NCBI GenBank assembly: GCA_021740905.1
Contig: JAIOYV010000058.1
Span: forward strand, 1-44,242
From: Bacteroidales bacterium
GTDB taxonomy: Bacteria > Bacteroidota > Bacteroidia > Bacteroidales > M50B96
Length of the DNA: 44,242 nt
Direction: 5' to 3'
Of the stretch, positions 26,571 to 33,079 are shown in pieces. Below the pieces are notes generated by a model. The model was not told the origin of the DNA. It was given only the letters and a program-made list of their open reading frames with translations, and made no database searches. Made by a program: the position numbers and the translations under genes. How positions within the stretch are numbered: the stretch's first letter is position 1; every line of letters starts with the position of its first letter.

Positions 26571-26644
26571 GGCGAGGTAGCTCAGATGGTTAGAGCGCAT
26601 GATTCATAATCATGAGGTCGCGTGTTCAATTCACGCTCTCGCTA
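26571..26644 (+). tRNA. tRNA with CAT anticodon (tRNA-Met, or Ile2)
   Basis: A 74-nt cloverleaf is clear: acceptor GGCGAGG with TCTCGCT (first pair G-U), D-arm GCTC/GAGC, anticodon stem CATGA/TCATG around loop TTCATAA (anticodon CAT at 26605-26607), variable AGGTC, and T-arm GCGTG/CACGC with TTCAATT. CCA is not encoded. The initiator-specific GGG/CCC anticodon stem is absent, so it is elongator Met or the lysidine-modified Ile2 species; I cannot separate these by eye. Confidence 0.92.
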
Positions 26645-26654
26645 CTTAAAAATG

Positions 26655-26692
26655 AAGCACTTACAGAGATTTAAACTGTAGGTGCTTTTTTA
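26655..26692 (+). terminator. Intrinsic terminator of the tRNA
   Basis: AAGCACTTACAG (26655-26666) pairs with CTGTAGGTGCTT (26676-26687) with one G-T wobble over a 9-nt loop, and the arm runs into a T-tract. It is 10 bp past the tRNA 3' end, a standard Rho-independent terminator. Confidence 0.8.
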
Positions 26693-26714
26693 TTTGCCAG
26701 TGATTTGCCAGTGA
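26693..26714. repeat. Two tandem 11-bp units beside the tRNA
   Basis: TTTGCCAGTGA occurs twice in tandem directly after the tRNA terminator. On the minus strand the unit reads GGCAAATCACT. The 11-bp period is shared with the repeat clusters at 28086-28184, 28434-28553 and 28810-28831. Paired direct repeats next to a tRNA resemble arm-type sites of a tyrosine integrase; no integrase is present. Confidence 0.55.
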
Positions 26715-26882
26715 AAATCTAAAGAAAAGCTATTAATCATACAAATTTGCAGTATCAAAGTACTCGTGGTGTTAACATAAAAACAAAAGGTGGTTTCATT
26801 CGCAAAACCGCATACCGTTTTTTCACTACCACTTTCTAACATGTTCATATTTTCAGTATAATTGCCATTAATTGACATGCCA

Positions 26883-28406
26883 ATGAAAATACAGGAATTG
26901 ATATTGCAACCGGAAGGCCGCAGGTTGGAGTTTAAACAGGAACTTCCGACCACCGCAGACCTGTGCAAAACAATTGTGGCTTTTGCCAACGATGCCGGTG
27001 GGGAGTTGTTTATTGGCATTCGTGATGTACCCCGAGAGATTTTAGGTATTCCCGAAGATGAATTGTTTAAACTGGAAGAGCGGGTCAGCAACCTGATCCA
27101 CGAGCATTGTTACCCGGTTGTTGTCCCCGATATTTCGTTTCACGGTGAAGATGATGCCCGCTTTATCCGGGTGAAAATTTTCAGGGGCAGTAATTTCCCC
27201 TACTACATCAAATCGAAAGGGAAGCTCAATGGGACTTTCATCCGGGTTGGTTCATCCAATCGCCAGGCCGATGCTGAAATCATCGCCGAACTGGAACGTC
27301 AAAAGCGAAACATATCCTTCGACAGCGAACTGGTACACGATCTGCCAGTCTCCAAACTTCAAACCGAACCATTCTACGCCTTGTTCAAAGAAAAGACCGG
27401 AGAAGAACTTACAGAAGTTACGTTGAGAAAACTTGGGCTGATGAAAGAATATCATGGTGCCTGGTATCCCTGCAATGCTTTCTTGCTTTTTTCTGAATAT
27501 GCTGTGCGGAAAGAATATTTTCCGTATTCCAAAATAGAATGTGCCCGTTTTAAAGGAACTGTTTCGGATGTTTTTATCGATCAAAAAACCATTGACGAAC
27601 ATATTGCAGTTCAGGCAGAGTTGGCCTACGATTTTGTGCTTCGCCACATCAACAAGGGAGCTATTGTAAAAGGAGTTTATACCGAAAGCCGATGGGAGTA
27701 TCCGGTTATTGCTATCCGGGAAGCTATACGAAATGCGGTGGTGCATCGCGATTACTCCCTTACCGGGAAAGACATAAAAGTGGCCATTTACGATGATATG
27801 ATAGAAATTACCAGCCCCGGCAAGCTGATGCCTTCCATTGATTTCAATGAAATGGAATCCCGACAGTCAGACATTCGGAACAAAGTGATTGCACCCGTTT
27901 TTAAAAAAATCGGAGTAATTGACCAGTGGGGCAATGGGCTAAAACTGATTTCAGATGAACTGAAAGCCTATCCTGAAATTGATTTCAAATGGTTTGAAAA
28001 TGGCCTTTCTTTCCAAATTCAGTTCATAAAAAAGGACTATACCCCGCAGCCCGACTATAATGCAGATGAATTACTCAAAGAAATAGGGACTAAGTTGGGA
28101 CTAAGCTGGGATCAAGTTGGCACTATGCCGGCACTAAGTCGGCACCAAGTTGGCACTAAGCCGGCATCAGGATGGCATCAGGTCATACAACTAATTGAAA
28201 AGGCAATAGAGCCATGTGGTATCCAGGAATTGATGGACCTACTTAACTGGAAAGACCGCACCAAATTCAGGACAAAATACATCAATCCATTATTGGAGGA
28301 AGATATTTTGCAAATGACCATACAGGACAAACCACGAAGCTCGAAACAGCAATATTTCCTAACTGAAAAAGGCAGGGTATTTTTAAAAATGATGGTGCAT
28401 GAATAA
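26883..28406 (+). CDS. AlbA_2 / HATPase-type putative transcriptional regulator
   Basis: The start at 26883 (MKIQELILQPEGRRLEFKQE) fits the family N-terminus; ATGs at 26862 and 26877 would add a few residues. An AlbA_2 (Schlafen-type) domain occupies about 1-125 (EFKQE, IVAFANDAGGELFIGI, GTFIRVGSSN). A GHKL-like ATPase segment (about 265-370) has REAIRNAVVHRDYS, EITSPGKLMPS and QWGNGLKLI. The C-terminus is a winged helix (IEKAIEPCGIQELMDLLNW ... YFLTEKGRVFL). Between ATPase and winged helix lie three 11-residue repeats of the GTKLGLSWDQV type, encoded by nine 11-bp DNA units. Family members regulate transcription or take part in phage defence. It opens the island after the tRNA. Confidence 0.85.
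   Translation: MKIQELILQPEGRRLEFKQELPTTADLCKTIVAFANDAGGELFIGIRDVPREILGIPEDELFKLEERVSNLIHEHCYPVVVPDISFHGEDDARFIRVKIFRGSNFPYYIKSKGKLNGTFIRVGSSNRQADAEIIAELERQKRNISFDSELVHDLPVSKLQTEPFYALFKEKTGEELTEVTLRKLGLMKEYHGAWYPCNAFLLFSEYAVRKEYFPYSKIECARFKGTVSDVFIDQKTIDEHIAVQAELAYDFVLRHINKGAIVKGVYTESRWEYPVIAIREAIRNAVVHRDYSLTGKDIKVAIYDDMIEITSPGKLMPSIDFNEMESRQSDIRNKVIAPVFKKIGVIDQWGNGLKLISDELKAYPEIDFKWFENGLSFQIQFIKKDYTPQPDYNADELLKEIGTKLGLSWDQVGTMPALSRHQVGTKPASGWHQVIQLIEKAIEPCGIQELMDLLNWKDRTKFRTKYINPLLEEDILQMTIQDKPRSSKQQYFLTEKGRVFLKMMVHE
28086..28184 (+). repeat. Nine 11-bp tandem repeats inside the AlbA_2 gene
   Basis: Nine consecutive units of exactly 11 bp fill 99 bp, from GGGACTAAGTT through GGCACTATGCC, GGCACTAAGTC, GGCACCAAGTT and GGCACTAAGCC to GGCATCAGGTC. 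Three units (33 bp) encode one 11-residue protein repeat. Because 11 is not a multiple of three, gain or loss of a single unit shifts the downstream frame into or out of the winged-helix domain. Confidence 0.92.
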
Positions 28407-28433
28407 CCCAGGAAGCAAAGCTGCTTATCATTT

Positions 28434-28553
28434 AGTACCCAGCTGGCATCGCTTAGGTACCCAGCTTATTGAATTGAAGTGGCCGGCCAATCAGGCTTTT
28501 AAAAAATACGACATCGCTTAGGTACCCAGCTGGAGCCAAAAAGGTACCCAGCT
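28434..28553. repeat. 11-bp-phased GGTACCCAGCT repeats in a non-coding gap
   Basis: Within the 624-bp gap 28407-29030, which has no intact gene, AGTACCCAGCT (28434), GGCATCGCTTA (28445) and GGTACCCAGCT (28456) abut in 11-bp steps. After a spacer, GACATCGCTTA (28510), GGTACCCAGCT (28521), GGAGCCAAAAA (28532) and GGTACCCAGCT (28543) do the same. One frame reads VPSWHRLGTQL, similar to the 11-residue repeat of the AlbA_2 protein, so this may be the decayed 3' end of a related gene. Confidence 0.75.
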
Positions 28554-28574
28554 AATCCCAAATCCCCAATTACA

Positions 28575-28757
28575 ATGACAGAACAAAGGCTCATTCAGGA
28601 TATTGATAAATTAATACCGACTCAAAAAGTATAGAATGTGTGGGCGAAAGACTCGGTGTTTGCCGAGCACATGAAAAACACTGCCTTTATGATGTCAAGT
28701 CCCCGTTTGCTGAACAAGGCAATACAGACTATCAACAGGATTTTGGGAAAGCCCTAA
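28575..28757 (+). pseudogene. Possible decayed gene fragment
   Basis: A frame starting MTEQRLIQDIDKLIPTQKV meets a TAG at 28632 and then continues for 40 residues of normal-looking protein (FAEHMKNTAFMM, LLNKAIQTINRILGK) to a TAA at 28755. The pattern suggests a remnant interrupted by a nonsense mutation. I do not recognise the family. A different-frame ORF at 28640-28915 looks spurious. Confidence 0.35.
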
Positions 28758-28809
28758 TACAGCCACCTGGTACGGAAAAGCCGACTTTCACGAGTCGTTT
28801 TTTTTCTTG

Positions 28810-28831
28810 GGTACAACATAGGTACAACAAA
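28810..28831. repeat. Tandem GGTACAACA pair with 11-bp spacing
   Basis: GGTACAACATA (28810-28820) is followed directly by GGTACAACAAA (28821-28831). The period and the GG-Y-A start match the other 11-bp clusters of this island. It may be an integrase arm site or regulator site, and marks the right side of the decayed gap. Confidence 0.5.
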
Positions 28832-29030
28832 TTGCCCTCTTTTTATACCTGTTTTCGCAATGCCTCACTTTCTATCAAATGCCTTCATATTTATTCACTT
28901 TCTAATTATACTTGACGAACTTCCTTTGCTCGTAATAAAAATTTCAGGAATAAAATATTTGATTCTTGCTCCTAAGTCAAAATAACAAAAATTCCACTAC
29001 TTTTATAAAGTTCAAATTCCACTCATTACG

Positions 29031-30026
29031 ATGGCTACCAACAAGAATGCGACAATACGATACCAGACACTTGACAGATGTTTTCGCAATCCGGGAAGGA
29101 AATACTATATTGAGGAATTGGTTGAAGCATTGTCTGATCTTGATCCTGATTCTTCAGGGATAAGGAAGCGGCAAATTTATGAAGACATCAAGTTTATGAG
29201 GGAATCCCGTGGGTTTGATGCACCCATTGAAAGCTACAAAGATGGACGAAAGACCTATTATCGCTACGATGATTTGAATTTCTCTATCAATAACCAGCCA
29301 CTTAATGAAAAGGAAGCACAGCAATTAAGAGAAAGCCTATTTACTTTATCCCGATTTAAAGGAATGCCTCAATTTGAATGGGTCGAAGAAATTAAAGCAA
29401 GGCTTGAGCAGAGCTTCCATCTCAAAAGCACACAAAGGGTAATGAGTTTTGAAGAGAATCCGTTTTTGACCGGAAGGGAATACATAGGTGAATTGTATAA
29501 TTCAATTGTAAACCAGCAGGTGTTAAAGATTCTCTACAGACCATTCAAAAAGGAAGAGAACATCGAATTTATTATTCACCCATACCATTTAAAGCAATAC
29601 AACAACCGATGGTTTTTGTTTGGCTTAAACGATAATGAAAGAAACCTCGCAAATATAGCTCTCGACCGGATTGTTTCAATCGAAGAAACAAACAAGGAAT
29701 ATCAGGAGAATGATAATATTAATTTTGAGGAGTATTTCGAGGATGTAATTGGGGTGACTGTTAATCTTGATGCTAATCTTGAAAAAGTTCTTATAAAAAT
29801 ATCATCCGTATTATGGCCATACGTCAAGAGCAAACCGCTTCATGGATCTCAAAAGGTAAAAATGAGAACCGATTCAGAAGTGATTGTCGAGCTTACTGTT
29901 CAGGTAAATCATGAATTAATTGCACTCCTATTCTCTTATTTGGATGGAATTGAAATATTAGAACCAGTAGTACTAAGAGAAAGAGTCAAAACCATTTCAG
30001 AATCAATTTTTAATAAATATAGATAA
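29031..30026 (+). CDS. WYL-domain transcriptional regulator
   Basis: This 331-residue protein has an N-terminal winged helix (about 8-75, TLDRCFRNPGRKYYIEELVEAL ... KRQIYEDIKFMRES), a middle linker with QQLRESLFTLSRFKG, a WYL domain (about 145-235, YRPFKKEENIEFIIHPYHLKQYNNRWFLFG) and a C-terminal WCX-like extension. WYL regulators such as BrxR and CapW repress phage-defence operons until a nucleotide or DNA-damage signal is sensed. It lies 17 bp upstream of hsdM1 in the same direction, so it probably controls at least that gene. The ligand is not known. Confidence 0.9.
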   Translation: MATNKNATIRYQTLDRCFRNPGRKYYIEELVEALSDLDPDSSGIRKRQIYEDIKFMRESRGFDAPIESYKDGRKTYYRYDDLNFSINNQPLNEKEAQQLRESLFTLSRFKGMPQFEWVEEIKARLEQSFHLKSTQRVMSFEENPFLTGREYIGELYNSIVNQQVLKILYRPFKKEENIEFIIHPYHLKQYNNRWFLFGLNDNERNLANIALDRIVSIEETNKEYQENDNINFEEYFEDVIGVTVNLDANLEKVLIKISSVLWPYVKSKPLHGSQKVKMRTDSEVIVELTVQVNHELIALLFSYLDGIEILEPVVLRERVKTISESIFNKYR

Positions 30027-30043
30027 ATTGAGTTTCGATTATT

Positions 30044-31519
30044 ATGAATAAAATAACACTTTCCCAACTCGAACAATACTTATCCAAAGCAGCCTGGATA
30101 CTAAAAGGCCCGGTGGATGCTTCTGACTTTAAGGTATACATCTTTCCGCTCTTATTTTTCAAAAGGATATCGGATGTGTATGATGAGGAATATCGGACTG
30201 CTTTGCAAGAATCTGAGGGTGACAAAGAATACGCTTCACTTCCTGAGTTTCATAGATTTGTTATTCCGGAAGATTGTCATTGGAAGGATGTAAGAGAAAC
30301 TACAACCAATGTTGGTCTTGCTATTGAAAAAGCCTTACGTGGAATTGAACAAGCCAACCAGCAATTCTTGTATGGTATTTTTGGAGATGCGCAATGGAGC
30401 AATAAGAACAAGCTCTCTGATAGATTGCTTATCGATCTGATCGAACACTTTTCGCAATACGATCTTTCCAATAGCAATGTAGACTCTGACTTACTTGGAA
30501 ATTCCTACGAATACCTTATCAAGCACTTTGCTGATCTAACAAACAAGAAAGCCGGTGAGTTTTATACACCTCGTTCAGTGGTTCATTTGTTGGGATTAAT
30601 TCTTGATCCTCATGAAGGCGAAACGATTTATGATCCTGCTTGTGGTACGGGTGGAATGCTTTTGGAATGCGTGGATCATCTCAAGAATAACCATGAGGAC
30701 TACCGCACCTTAAAACTGTATGGACAGGAAAAAAACCTGACATCAAGTTCCATTGCCCGGATGAACATGTTCCTGCATGGCATTGAAGATTTCCAAATAT
30801 TTCGAGGCGATACATTGCGCAATCCTGCATTCTTTGAAGCGGATGGCTTGAAAACTTTTGATTGTGTGATCGCCAATCCTCCTTTTTCCTTAAAAGAATG
30901 GGGTGCTGAAAATTGGGCCAACGATCCTTTTGGAAGAAACATTGCCGGTGTTCCACCGCAAGGAAATGGTGACATGGCTTGGGTACAGCACATGATCAAA
31001 TCCATGAATAGCACCGGAAGTATGACGGTAGTATTGCCGCATGGCGCCCTCTTCAGAAAAGGTGCAGAAGGCAGGATTCGTGAAGCACTGATCAAGCAGG
31101 ATATGCTGGAAGCTGTAATTGGACTTGGATCCAATATTTTTTACGGTACGCAACTGGCTGCTTGTGTATTGGTCTTCAAGCAAATCAAAGAAGCGGACAA
31201 AAAAGGCAAAGTACTTTTCATTGATGCTTCCGATCAGGTGCGGGTGGGCAGAGCACAAAATTACCTGGAACCTGAGCATGTCAACCAGATTTTCGATTGG
31301 TATAAAGCCTTTGCTGATGTGGAGAACTATGTAAAAGTGGCTTCTCTCGATGACTTGAAAGAGAATGATTTCAACCTAAATATTCCTCTATATGTGGAGA
31401 AGATCATTGAAGACAATCTTCCCAGAGTGGAAGAAGCACTGGAAGATTTGAAATCAGCCTGGAACGAGAGTCTTAAAGCGGAGGAAAGGTTCAAATCAAT
31501 ATTGATAAATTATATCTAA
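30044..31519 (+). CDS. hsdM: Type I restriction-modification methyltransferase subunit (first copy)
   Basis: This 491-residue protein has the full HsdM layout: an N-terminal helical domain (LEQYLSKAAWILKGPVDASDF, FPLLFFKRISDVYDEE), SAM-binding motif I D197-PACGTGG, and the catalytic motif IV N278-PPF in VIANPPFSLKEWG. It should methylate adenine N6 in complex with HsdS. It is about equally long as, but clearly divergent from, the second hsdM at 33076 (by eye under half to about half identical). It is not followed by hsdS; hipB begins 91 bp downstream with its own promoter. It could pair with the distant hsdS or be left from an older locus. Confidence 0.93.
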   Translation: MNKITLSQLEQYLSKAAWILKGPVDASDFKVYIFPLLFFKRISDVYDEEYRTALQESEGDKEYASLPEFHRFVIPEDCHWKDVRETTTNVGLAIEKALRGIEQANQQFLYGIFGDAQWSNKNKLSDRLLIDLIEHFSQYDLSNSNVDSDLLGNSYEYLIKHFADLTNKKAGEFYTPRSVVHLLGLILDPHEGETIYDPACGTGGMLLECVDHLKNNHEDYRTLKLYGQEKNLTSSSIARMNMFLHGIEDFQIFRGDTLRNPAFFEADGLKTFDCVIANPPFSLKEWGAENWANDPFGRNIAGVPPQGNGDMAWVQHMIKSMNSTGSMTVVLPHGALFRKGAEGRIREALIKQDMLEAVIGLGSNIFYGTQLAACVLVFKQIKEADKKGKVLFIDASDQVRVGRAQNYLEPEHVNQIFDWYKAFADVENYVKVASLDDLKENDFNLNIPLYVEKIIEDNLPRVEEALEDLKSAWNESLKAEERFKSILINYI

Positions 31520-31550
31520 TTGCATATAATATTGATTAAAACAACTATTT

Positions 31551-31610
31551 TATACGCAAATACATATAATTAAATAATTTTCATTACTTTTGTATGCAAA
31601 TACATATAAT
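31551..31610 (+). promoter_or_regulatory. hipB operator repeats and promoter
   Basis: A 20-bp sequence containing GCAAATACATATAAT occurs at 31551-31570 and again at 31591-31610 (18 of 20 identical), 40 bp apart, with a partial TGCATATAAT at 31521-31530. Between them, TACTTTTG (31585-31592) is a perfect TAnnTTTG -7 element. The second repeat spans the predicted start of transcription and abuts the hipB ATG, so HipB binding would block its own promoter. GTAT-n4-ATAC inside repeat 2 supplies dyad symmetry. Confidence 0.7.
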
Positions 31611-31826
31611 ATGAGTGAATTATCAGACTTTGTAAAGACCAAAAGAAAGCAATTGGGTTTAACCCAGGAAGAATTTGCTGAAAAAGCTGGAGTAGCACTT
31701 ACGGTTATTCGAAAGATTGAACAAGGCAAAGAAAACCTCAGTTTGTTAAAGGTCAATCAAGTGCTACAAATGTTTGGCCATATTTTAGGTCCAATAAATG
31801 AGAATCATGCGTCAAGGAATAGTTAA
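31611..31826 (+). CDS. hipB: HipB-type XRE antitoxin/repressor
   Basis: This 71-residue protein starts at the ATG at 31611 (MSELSDFVKTKRKQLG); a longer frame begins with TTG. It is a single XRE helix-turn-helix (LTQEEFAEKAGVALTVIRKIEQGKENLSLLKVNQVLQMFG), the HipB form. In HipBST modules HipB binds the operator and contributes to the inactive complex. It overlaps hipS by 20 bp and is directly preceded by paired operator repeats. The gene order hipB-hipS-hipT is that of the tripartite system described in enteropathogenic E. coli. Confidence 0.9.
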   Translation: MSELSDFVKTKRKQLGLTQEEFAEKAGVALTVIRKIEQGKENLSLLKVNQVLQMFGHILGPINENHASRNS

Positions 31827-32142
31827 ATACAACAACATACAGGCCGGGCTTCTAACAGAAGAAGATAATGGAGAATATCTGTTTGTATATGACCAAACGT
31901 ATGCACAAACCTACCCTAACCAATTCATCGCCTTTCAAATGCCGGTATCCACAAGGCCATACAGAAGCAAAAGACTGTTCCCGTTTTTCGATGGACTAAT
32001 TCCGGAAGGATGGTTGTTGAATATTGCAGCTGAAAGCTGGAAAATTAACAAGAATGATCGAATGGGTCTTCTGCTGGCCTGTTGTCAAAATGCCATTGGT
32101 GCTGTAAGTGTTCACCCTGTAAATCCTGAAGCCGATGAGTAA
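31807..32142 (+). CDS. hipS: HipS, N-terminal-subdomain-of-HipA antitoxin
   Basis: This 111-residue protein starts at MRQGIVKYNN (an ATG at 31798 adds three residues) and corresponds to the N-terminal subdomain 1 of HipA: GLLTEEDNGEYLFVYD, FIAFQMPVSTRPYRSKRLFPFFDGLIPEGWLL, and NDRMGLLLACCQNAIGAVSV. In two-gene hipBA systems this domain is fused to the kinase; here it is separate and overlaps hipT by 8 bp. In E. coli HipBST the separate HipS neutralises the HipT kinase, so I infer an antitoxin role. The split is not a frameshift artefact, because hipT has its own extra N-terminal region. Confidence 0.9.
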   Translation: MRQGIVKYNNIQAGLLTEEDNGEYLFVYDQTYAQTYPNQFIAFQMPVSTRPYRSKRLFPFFDGLIPEGWLLNIAAESWKINKNDRMGLLLACCQNAIGAVSVHPVNPEADE

Positions 32143-33079
32143 ATGCCTGTATTGTTATAAGAAGTTGGATGAAAATCATTTTGACTATCACCCGAAGTGC
32201 ATCAAAGCATTTTACGGAACAAAACATGCCCCGTTTTTGCCATATCGATTATCAGAGATGGAAAAATTAGCGAAAGAAGCTGCAGAGTTATCCATCACAG
32301 TTCCTGGGGTTCAGCCTAAATTGTCATTAGGGTGGATAAAAAAAGAATTGGTAAACGGGCATCAAGGGCGATTGACCATTATGGATGCTTTAGAAGGAAA
32401 TTACATTTTGAAACCACAAAATGCTGATTATCCTCAGATGCCCGAAAACGAGCACCTTTCCATGAAGTTAGCCGAATTGTTCAAAATAAACATTGTACCT
32501 GTCAATATGATACGTTTGGTATCCGGGGAACTATGTTTTATCACCAAACGTATTGATCGTAACCCTGATGGATCCAAAAACCACATGATTGATTTTCTGC
32601 AAATTTTGGAGCTGGAAGATAAATACAAGGGCACCATGGAAACCCTTGGAAAAACCATTGGCGATTTATCTGTAAATACCTTGTTGGACAAGTTGCGTTT
32701 TTTTGAATCAACGATCTTCAACTATATTATAGGAAACAACGATATGCACTTGAAAAACTATTCCATGTGGCTATCAGATATGGGCTGGGTACTATCGCCT
32801 TTCTACGACCTTTTAAATGTAAAAATAATATTGCCTAAGGATAAAGAAGATATGGCCTTGCTACTGGGCGGTAAAAAGGAAAACTTTAATAAAAAATATT
32901 TTGACCGCCTTGGCACAGTCATGAAATTAAATGACAAGCAAATCAATGCAGTGTATAAAAGGCTGCTAAAATGGCTGCCTGAGGCTACTCAATTGATAGA
33001 AAACTCTTTTCTGGAAACAGAAAGGCAAAAAGCCTATAAGGAATTAATCTCTGAACGCGTAAAACTTTTCATTCTATGA
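32135..33079 (+). CDS. hipT: HipT-type serine/threonine kinase toxin
   Basis: This 314-residue protein is the HipA kinase core without the N-terminal subdomain. It begins with a small Cys/His cluster (CLYC at 4-7, H19, C22) typical of Bacteroidota HipA-C proteins. The gly-rich loop region is S53-I-T55-VPGVQPKLS; S53/T55 sit where HipT of E. coli has two autophosphorylated serines. K93 (ILKP), N202-D203-x-H-L-K-N208 (catalytic loop) and D225 (FYDLLN) complete the kinase site. HipA/HipT kinases phosphorylate aminoacyl-tRNA synthetases and halt translation. It overlaps hipS by 8 bp and hsdM2 by 4 bp (ATGA). Confidence 0.9.
   Translation: MSKCLYCYKKLDENHFDYHPKCIKAFYGTKHAPFLPYRLSEMEKLAKEAAELSITVPGVQPKLSLGWIKKELVNGHQGRLTIMDALEGNYILKPQNADYPQMPENEHLSMKLAELFKINIVPVNMIRLVSGELCFITKRIDRNPDGSKNHMIDFLQILELEDKYKGTMETLGKTIGDLSVNTLLDKLRFFESTIFNYIIGNNDMHLKNYSMWLSDMGWVLSPFYDLLNVKIILPKDKEDMALLLGGKKENFNKKYFDRLGTVMKLNDKQINAVYKRLLKWLPEATQLIENSFLETERQKAYKELISERVKLFIL

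Noticed and set aside
28640-28915. 91-residue ORF as a gene
   Set aside because: Composition is not protein-like (many aromatic/Cys/His residues, no motif) and a more plausible decayed frame overlaps it.
31807-33079. hipS and hipT as a single hipA broken by a frameshift
   Set aside because: hipT begins with its own Cys/His N-terminal segment and the genes overlap by an ATGAGTAA junction, matching the described hipB-hipS-hipT organisation rather than a disrupted hipA.
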